Shown here piece after piece: positions 58,835 to 64,000 of a stretch of DNA of 64,000 nucleotides. The stretch comes from Rhizobium sp. NXC24 (lineage in GTDB: Bacteria; Pseudomonadota; Alphaproteobacteria; Rhizobiales; Rhizobiaceae): positions 2,642,501 through 2,706,500 of the forward strand of contig NZ_CP024311.1 of assembly GCF_002944315.1 (NCBI RefSeq). Direction: 5' to 3'. Position 1 is the stretch's first letter. Every line of letters starts with the position of its first letter. The notes below the pieces were generated by a model, which did not search any database, was not told where the DNA came from, and saw nothing but the letters and a program-made list of their open reading frames with translations. Both the position numbers and the translations under genes were made by a program.

Positions 58835-59095
58835 TTACTTGCCTTCGGAGGAAAGACGCGCTTCCAGCGCTTCGATTCTTGCAAGCAGCGCTTCGTTTTC
58901 GTCGCGCGCCTTGATCGCCATTTCGCGAACGGCTTCGAACTCCTCGCGCTTGACGATATCCAGGCTGTTCAACCAGCGTTCGGCCTGGGCATTGAACGCC
59001 GTTTCGATCTCGCGGCGCACGCCCTGGGCAGCACCGGCGGCATCGGTCATCAGCTTGGCGAATTCATCCAAGATACGGTTCGGTCCAGTGCTCAT
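58835..59095 (-). CDS. ubiK: UbiK/YqiC-type accessory factor (BMFP family)
   Basis: This 86-residue small acidic protein (MSTGPNRILDEFAKLMTDAA; AAGGAG 7 nt upstream) has an amphipathic N-terminal helix (about 4-25) and a C-terminal coiled coil (about 45-80, AIKARDENEALLARIEALEA). The E. coli homologue UbiK/YqiC binds UbiJ in the ubiquinone-biosynthesis complex and trimerises. A fusogenic role was proposed for Brucella BMFP. It is a single gene divergent from the lgt operon, with a terminator on its 3' side. Confidence 0.88.
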   Translation of the reverse strand: MSTGPNRILDEFAKLMTDAAGAAQGVRREIETAFNAQAERWLNSLDIVKREEFEAVREMAIKARDENEALLARIEALEARLSSEGK

Positions 59096-59359
59096 AGTGA
59101 TCTCCTTACGGCCGTCGGCCCCGAAAATGGACGGCATCATAGATGGGGCCAGATAGATCTGAGGTAAGATTTCCGAGGGTTCGATGCAAGCAAATTGAGA
59201 TAGAGCGGGACAACCGGTGCCGTGGTGCGGGACACACGAATAATCGACTTGACCGTTTCATTAGCGAACGCCATGTTCCGCGCACATTGGATTTAGCATG
59301 CTCTTATCCAATAGCTGCGTCATAGCTTTGGGAATCATGCTCTAACGGACCCGACAATC

Positions 59360-60247
59360 TTGCTGACATCCGCCTACCTCGCCGCCATCCTGCCGTTTCC
59401 GGATATCGATCCGATCGCTTTTTCGCTCGGGCCGCTGTCGATCCACTGGTACGGCCTCGCCTATGTCGCTGGCATCCTGCTCGGCTGGTTTTATGCGAGA
59501 CGGCTGGTCGACAACGGCAAACTCTGGCTGAACGACACAGCGCCGATGACGCGTGCGCATCTGGACGACTTCATCCTGTGGGTCGCCTTCGGCATCGTGC
59601 TCGGCGGACGCATCGGCTATATCCTGTTCTACGACCTCGATCCGGTGCTCGCCAATCCGATCCGCGCCATCGAGGTCTGGAATGGCGGCATGTCTTTCCA
59701 CGGTGGATTGATTGGCACGACCATCGCCATGATTTTGTTTGCCAATCGCAACAAGATTCCGGTTTGGAGCCTGTTCGATATCGTCGCCGCCGTTGCCCCG
59801 ATCGGTCTTTTCTTCGGCCGTATCGCCAATTTCATCAACGGCGAGCTCTGGGGCCGGACCACCGATGTGCCCTGGGCGATGGTTTTCTGCAGCCCGCATA
59901 TCATAGCCGCTCACCAGGGCGTCTGCCCTGCCGGCCCTGATCCGCGCCACCCCAGCCAGCTCTATGAAGCCGGCATCGAGGGCATCGTGCTCTTCACCGT
60001 CCTCTTCATCCTCACGCGCTGGGTGTTGGCGCTGAAGAAGCCCGGCACCGTCAGCGGCGTCTTCGTCATCGGTTACGCCTTCTCGCGCATTTTCGTCGAA
60101 TTCTTCCGCCAGCCTGATGAGCAGCTCGGCTATCTGCTTGGCACGAACTGGCTGACCATGGGCATGGTGCTCTCCCTGCCAATGGTCGCGATCGGCCTGT
60201 GGGCCGTTATCCGCGCCCGCCACGTTGCAGCCAGGCAGACGGCTTGA
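59360..60247 (+). CDS. lgt: Prolipoprotein diacylglyceryl transferase
   Basis: This inner-membrane enzyme transfers diacylglycerol from phosphatidylglycerol to the lipobox Cys of prolipoproteins. The 295 residues have seven predicted TM helices. LSIHWYGLAYVAGILLGW (H-x-YG) opens TM1. The HGGLIGTTIA segment and the Lgt signature GRIANFINGELWGR with essential Arg and Asn follow, then RHPSQLYEAGIEG and FSRIFVEFFRQPDEQLG. The start is TTG (MLTSAYLAAILPFPD), as no ATG fits. It is the first gene of lgt-midA-pgeF-M24. Its likely clients in this window are the lipoproteins at 22161 and 63541. Confidence 0.95.
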   Translation: MLTSAYLAAILPFPDIDPIAFSLGPLSIHWYGLAYVAGILLGWFYARRLVDNGKLWLNDTAPMTRAHLDDFILWVAFGIVLGGRIGYILFYDLDPVLANPIRAIEVWNGGMSFHGGLIGTTIAMILFANRNKIPVWSLFDIVAAVAPIGLFFGRIANFINGELWGRTTDVPWAMVFCSPHIIAAHQGVCPAGPDPRHPSQLYEAGIEGIVLFTVLFILTRWVLALKKPGTVSGVFVIGYAFSRIFVEFFRQPDEQLGYLLGTNWLTMGMVLSLPMVAIGLWAVIRARHVAARQTA

Positions 60248-60325
60248 ACTCTGGGTTTAATGTCGCATGATCCGCCCGAAAGCCGCTTCATATTTTTCGG
60301 GACCATGCTTTTGCGAGACCAAACG

Positions 60326-61423
60326 ATGACGACCGCGCTCGGGGAAAAAATCAAGGCCATTATCCGTGCCAACGGACCGGTCAGCATCACCGACTATTTC
60401 TCGCTTTGCCTCGCTGACCCGCAGCACGGCTACTATAAGACGCGCGAGCCCTTCGGCCGCATCGGCGATTTCGTCACGGCACCCGAGGTCAGCCAGCTCT
60501 TCGGCGAGATGATCGGCGTCTTCATGGTGCACGCCTGGCAGCGCCACGGCACGCCGGCCAATGTCCGCCTCGTCGAAATTGGCCCTGGCCGCGGCACGAT
60601 GATGGCCGACATGCTGCGCGTCATCGCCAAGCTTGCGCCGCCGCTCTTCGATGCGATGAGCGTGCATCTGGTCGAAACCAGCGAGCGGCTGCAGGGGTTT
60701 CAGCGCCAGACGCTCGACGCTCATGGTGACAAGGTTTCCTGGCATTCGGACTTTGACGAGGTGCCGGCGGGTTTCACCCTTCTAGCCGCCAACGAACTGT
60801 TCGACGCCATTCCCATTCGCCAGTTCGTCCGCACCGCCAACGGTTTTCGTGAGCGCACGGTCGGGCTCGACGTCAATGACGAGCTGAGTTTCACGGCCGG
60901 CGTCGCCAGCCTCGACCCCGCGCTTCTTCCCGCGGGGCCGCTTCCGCCGGTCGGCACGATCTTCGAAATCGCCCCTGCCCGCCAAGCGGTTATGACGACG
61001 ATCTGCGACCGGCTCGCCGCCCATGGCGGCACTGCGCTCGCCATCGATTACGGCCATATGGCGACGGGCTTCGGCGATACGCTGCAGGCCGTGCGCATGC
61101 ATGAATACGACCCGCCGCTGGATCATCCCGGCGAAGCGGACCTCACCAGCCATGTCGATTTCCAACATCTGGCCGAAACCGCTCTTGCTTCCGGCCTGCA
61201 TATCAATGGATGCTGCCATCAGGGTGATTTTCTCATCGGCCTTGGGCTTTTGGAGCGGGCTGCGGCGCTTGGCCGCGACCACGATGCCGCGACGCAAGAC
61301 AATATCCGTACCGCCGTGGAACGGCTCGCCGGCGCCGGCGAAGGCAAGATGGGCGAGCTTTTCAAGGTACTGGCCGTCTCCAGTCCGGCGATCGATCTTT
61401 TGCCCTTTCGTCCAGTCCGCTGA
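60326..61423 (+). CDS. midA: MidA/NDUFAF7-family SAM-dependent methyltransferase
   Basis: The 365-residue class-I methyltransferase (DUF185). The SAM-binding motif is LVEIGPGRGTMMADMLRVIA. VHLVETSERLQGFQRQTL, LLAANELFDAIPIRQFVR and GTALAIDYGHMATGFGDTLQ are the family markers. In mitochondria the homologue dimethylates an Arg of complex-I subunit NDUFS2. In bacteria the target is assumed to be the equivalent NuoD/CD Arg, though not tested widely. The start MTTALGEKIKAIIRAN is chosen for alignment; ATG at 60305 is possible. It follows lgt by 78 bp. Confidence 0.92.
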   Translation: MTTALGEKIKAIIRANGPVSITDYFSLCLADPQHGYYKTREPFGRIGDFVTAPEVSQLFGEMIGVFMVHAWQRHGTPANVRLVEIGPGRGTMMADMLRVIAKLAPPLFDAMSVHLVETSERLQGFQRQTLDAHGDKVSWHSDFDEVPAGFTLLAANELFDAIPIRQFVRTANGFRERTVGLDVNDELSFTAGVASLDPALLPAGPLPPVGTIFEIAPARQAVMTTICDRLAAHGGTALAIDYGHMATGFGDTLQAVRMHEYDPPLDHPGEADLTSHVDFQHLAETALASGLHINGCCHQGDFLIGLGLLERAAALGRDHDAATQDNIRTAVERLAGAGEGKMGELFKVLAVSSPAIDLLPFRPVR

Positions 61424-61549
61424 TCAACGCTAGTGATCTCTGCGGATTGACAGAACGCGCATCGCTGGGCCAACATCCCGCTCAAATCGAACCGCTTCGC
61501 CACGGAAGCGTTATTTCCAGCACGAAAGAACATATCAAGGGACGCCGCA

Positions 61550-62332
61550 TTGCCGACTCCGATCGAAAGCACGCTGCTGAGCGCCGCCAAGAGCGCCGGC
61601 ATCCGCCACGGCTATTTCACCCGTGACGGCGGCGTTTCTGAGGGCCTTTATCGCGGATTGAATGTCGGCCTCGGCTCCAACGACAATCGGGAGCATGTCC
61701 AGGAAAATCGCCGTCGCGTCGCTGCCTGGTTCGGCCTGCCGCTGGAACGGCTCGCGACCGTTCATCAGATCCATTCGCCCGACGTGATCGCCGTCGACGC
61801 AAACTACGACGGCACGCGCCCGCAAGCCGATGCCATGGTGACGGCGACGCCAGGGATCGTGCTCGGCGTGCTCGCCGCCGATTGCGGCCCAATCCTCTTC
61901 GCTGATCCTGAAAACCGGGTGATTGGAGCTGCCCATGCCGGCTGGAAGGGCGCACTGACCGGCGTTCTGGAAAACACCATCGAAGCCATGGTCGCGCTCG
62001 GCGCCAAGCGGGGGATGATCACCGCCTGCCTCGGCCCCTCGATCAGCCAGGCAAGCTACGAAGTCGGCCCGGAATTCGTGGATCGCTTCATCGCTTACGA
62101 CCCGGGCTATGCCAAATACTTCATTCCGTCCGAGCAGGCCGGTCACGCGATGTTCGACCTGCCGGGTCTGACGATCGACCGCCTGCGCAAGGCCGGCGTG
62201 ACCGCCGAAAACCTCAATCTCTGCACCTATCCCGATCCCGACCGCTTCTTCTCCTATCGCCGCACCACGCATGCGAAGGAACCGGATTACGGTCGACAGA
62301 TTTCCGCTATTGCCATCGAGGAGACGTTCTAA
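61550..62332 (+). CDS. pgeF: PgeF/YfiH-family peptidoglycan editing factor / purine nucleoside phosphorylase
   Basis: The 260-residue multicopper polyphenol-oxidase (laccase)-like family (DUF152). The metal-ligand segments are TVHQIHSPDVI, AADCGPILFAD and GAAHAGWKGAL, with conserved His/Cys/His; a further CLGPSISQASYEVGPEF and PDPDRFFSYRRTTH end the fold. Characterised homologues cleave purine nucleosides with phosphate, and the E. coli one prevents mis-incorporation into UDP-MurNAc peptides. The start is TTG with AAGGG 8 nt upstream. The M24 gene begins 1 bp after the stop. Confidence 0.93.
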   Translation: MPTPIESTLLSAAKSAGIRHGYFTRDGGVSEGLYRGLNVGLGSNDNREHVQENRRRVAAWFGLPLERLATVHQIHSPDVIAVDANYDGTRPQADAMVTATPGIVLGVLAADCGPILFADPENRVIGAAHAGWKGALTGVLENTIEAMVALGAKRGMITACLGPSISQASYEVGPEFVDRFIAYDPGYAKYFIPSEQAGHAMFDLPGLTIDRLRKAGVTAENLNLCTYPDPDRFFSYRRTTHAKEPDYGRQISAIAIEETF

Positions 62333-62333
62333 A

Positions 62334-63485
62334 ATGGCCCTGCATTTCGAACGCAGTGAATTCGACGCCCGCCGTGCCCGCCTTCTCGCGAAAATGCAGG
62401 AAGAGAAGATCGACGCCATGCTGCTCTTCGCGCAAGAGAGCATGTTCTGGCTGACGGGTTACGACACCTTCGGCTACTGCTTCTTCCAGACGCTGGTGGT
62501 CAAGGCTGATGGTACGATGGTGCTGCTCACCCGCTCGGCCGATCTTCGCCAGGCGCAGCTCACATCGGTCATCTCCGACATCCGCATCTGGGTCGACCGC
62601 GTGAACGCCGATCCGACTCTCGATCTCAAGGAATTGCTGGTGGAGCTCGATCTCCTCGGCGCCCGTATCGGCGTGGAATACGATACCCATGGCATGACCG
62701 GCCGCGTCGCGCGCCTGCTCGACAACCAGATAGCCACCTTCGGCCAGATCATCGACGCTTCCTATCTCGTCAGTCGTCTGCGCCTCGTCAAAAGCCCGAC
62801 GGAAATCGCCTATGTCGAGCGCGCCGCTGCGCTTGCCGACGATGCGCTGGACGCAGCACTTGCCCTGATCAAGCCCGGTGCCGACGAAGCTGACATCCTT
62901 GCCGCCATGCAGGGCGCGATCTTTTCCGGCGGCGGCGATTATCCCGCCAATGAGTTCATCATCGGCTCCGGCGCCGAGGCCCTGCTTTGCCGCTACAAGG
63001 CTGGCCGCCGCAAGCTGGATGCCAACGACCAATTGACCCTCGAATGGGCCGGCACCTATGCGCATTACCACGCCGCCATGATGCGTACGGTCGTCATCGG
63101 CGATCCGACTCATCGCCACCGCGAACTCTACAATGCGTGCCTCGAGACCATCCAGGCGATCGAAACCGTGCTGAAGCCCGGCCACACCTTTGGCGACGTC
63201 TTCGACATGCATGCCAAGATCATGGACGAGCGCGGCCTTGCCCGACACCGGCTGAACGCCTGCGGCTACTCGCTCGGCGCCCGCTTCTCGCCCTCTTGGA
63301 TGGAGCATCAGATGTTCCATATCGGCAATCCGCAGGAGATCGAAGAAGGCATGTCGCTCTTCGTGCACATGATCATCATGGACTCCGACACCGGCACCGC
63401 GATGACGCTCGGCCAGACCTATCTGACGACCTCTCAGGCTCCAAAATCTTTGTCGCGTCACCAGCTCGAATTTCTTAACCGTTAG
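62334..63485 (+). CDS. M24-family peptidase-like protein lacking the metal ligands (creatinase-like)
   Basis: The 383-residue protein has the pita-bread fold: an N-terminal creatinase domain (FERSEFDARRARLLAKMQEE, about 1-135) and a C-terminal M24 domain. It starts at the ATG 1 bp after pgeF. The five aminopeptidase metal ligands (Asp, Asp, His, Glu, Glu) are not in place. The first two fall in LTLEWAGTYAHYHAAMMRTV, the His site reads CGYSLGARFSPSW and the Glu sites LFVHMIIMD and GQTYLTT. It therefore resembles the metal-free creatinase/DoeA branch more than true Xaa-Pro dipeptidases, although it is usually annotated as Xaa-Pro peptidase. The substrate is open. Confidence 0.9.
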   Translation: MALHFERSEFDARRARLLAKMQEEKIDAMLLFAQESMFWLTGYDTFGYCFFQTLVVKADGTMVLLTRSADLRQAQLTSVISDIRIWVDRVNADPTLDLKELLVELDLLGARIGVEYDTHGMTGRVARLLDNQIATFGQIIDASYLVSRLRLVKSPTEIAYVERAAALADDALDAALALIKPGADEADILAAMQGAIFSGGGDYPANEFIIGSGAEALLCRYKAGRRKLDANDQLTLEWAGTYAHYHAAMMRTVVIGDPTHRHRELYNACLETIQAIETVLKPGHTFGDVFDMHAKIMDERGLARHRLNACGYSLGARFSPSWMEHQMFHIGNPQEIEEGMSLFVHMIIMDSDTGTAMTLGQTYLTTSQAPKSLSRHQLEFLNR

Positions 63486-63540
63486 CAGCGTAAAATAGCG
63501 ATCCTGAACGGGGTGACCGTCGAGGGAAAGGATCGCGCAA

Positions 63541-64000
63541 ATGGGACTGGTCAGGACAGCGTTTATTTCCGTTGGCTTCTGCTTCGCGCTCGCCGCCTGC
63601 AACACGACGGATGCCCTGACCCCGCCCGAAAGCATCGGCGATGCCGGCTCCAGCCCCGTCACCCAACGCGACGTCGAGCGCATGGCTTCCGCGCCGCAAC
63701 GCCAGCAGAATTATGAGACCGCGCAGGACAGCTACAGCTACCAGCGGCAGGGCTATCAGCAGCAGGGATATCAGTCGCAAAACTATGGCGGTGGTGGCTC
63801 GCTCGACGATCAGGCGGCCGCGCTAAGAAGTGGCGGTCGCAATCCCTATGCCTCCCGCCCGCTCGACGGCTCGCGGACCGCCTCCATCCAGTCACAGGAT
63901 TCGCAGGCTTCGGACGCAGACGAGCAGCGCGAGGCCGATCGCCGCCTCTCCGACGATCCACAACCGCAGCCGCAGCGGCAACAAGCGGCTGAAGACCCGC
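63541..64000 (+). CDS. Lipoprotein (3' end outside window)
   Basis: A reading frame from ATG at 63541 (GGAAAGGA 7-8 nt upstream) remains open to the right edge, 153 codons. The lipoprotein signal is MGLVRTAFISVGFCFALAAC, with Cys20 in a LAAC lipobox. The mature protein is low-complexity and polar, with Tyr/Gln-rich repeats (SYSYQRQGYQQQGYQSQN) and a Gly/Ser segment, and becomes acidic near the edge. I recognise no domain in the visible part. It is separated by 55 bp from the M24 gene on the same strand, so it may join that operon. Confidence 0.8.
   Translation, partial: MGLVRTAFISVGFCFALAACNTTDALTPPESIGDAGSSPVTQRDVERMASAPQRQQNYETAQDSYSYQRQGYQQQGYQSQNYGGGGSLDDQAAALRSGGRNPYASRPLDGSRTASIQSQDSQASDADEQREADRRLSDDPQPQPQRQQAAEDP

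Noticed and set aside
59143..59325. 60-codon plus frame upstream of lgt
   Set aside because: No ribosome binding site and a charged, featureless product. The region must hold the lgt and ubiK promoters.

Overview
The window is about 64 kb of a high-GC alphaproteobacterial chromosome. Gene content and order point to the genus Rhizobium (R. tropici / R. leguminosarum type): greA next to an LpcC/LpsB LPS-core mannosyltransferase, then lrp, trxB, an LsrB/VtlR-type LysR regulator and tandem AbcR small RNAs, plus BA14K, DUF1344-like and DUF1349 proteins. This is core chromosome. I see no rRNA, tRNA, CRISPR array, transposase or integrase, and base composition is even except in a few AT-rich leaders.

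Layout. 1-11.1 kb is mostly minus strand: a TonB-like proline/glutamine-rich protein running off the left edge, rpoD, the tdh-kbl threonine-degradation pair, a plus-strand SDR, and dnaG-recQ. 11.1-15.8 kb has a small exported protein with a structured leader, two strong terminators that may bracket a small RNA, an unrecognised HTH-like protein, a YqeY/GatB-domain protein, carA and an EVE-domain protein. 15.9-23.9 kb is accessory metabolism and export: a MATE pump, a TetA-type MFS pump, a LysR/aldo-keto reductase divergent pair, a YpfJ-type zinc metalloprotease and a YgiB-YgiC pair. 24.2-29.6 kb holds carB, greA and lpcC.

29.7-34.7 kb is the envelope and redox regulatory hub. A minus-strand lrp operon carries two putative glycosyltransferases. 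Opposite it are trxB and lsrB, and then two near-identical 116-nt sRNAs (AbcR family) with equally spaced promoters and a shared upstream box. An arsR-MFS-old yellow enzyme cluster follows, with a long perfect dyad over the arsR promoter. 37.4-43.2 kb has an APH(6)-like kinase, an SDR/LysR divergent pair, DUF2188, a ChaA-type antiporter and aspartate aminotransferase.

43.6-46.7 kb encodes a Gram-negative sortase system: a VIT/VWA surface protein with a C-terminal sorting signal, and its class-GN sortase 4 bp downstream. A PQQ-type sugar dehydrogenase and an EamA transporter follow. 49.4-53.2 kb has a cold-shock protein, BA14K, a glyoxalase-II-like hydrolase, an SH3/DUF1236 protein, a small glycine-rich membrane protein and ilvE. 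53.4-56.7 kb is a MarR-response regulator-sensor kinase cluster resembling petP-petR, followed by DUF1349. 56.7-59.1 kb (minus) has ubiK, YbjN, proC and csaA. 59.4-64 kb is lgt-midA-pgeF-M24 peptidase-like, ending in a partial lipoprotein.

Most genes are ordinary rhizobial housekeeping genes. The most interesting elements are the LsrB/AbcR sRNA locus, the ArsR-controlled reductase operon, the sortase pair with a non-canonical LPQTA signal, an M24 protein that has lost its metal ligands, and the leader plus double terminator around the small DUF1344-like gene. Start codons were moved from the longest open frame wherever a Shine-Dalgarno (SD) match or family alignment supported it. All function calls are by eye from motifs and context.
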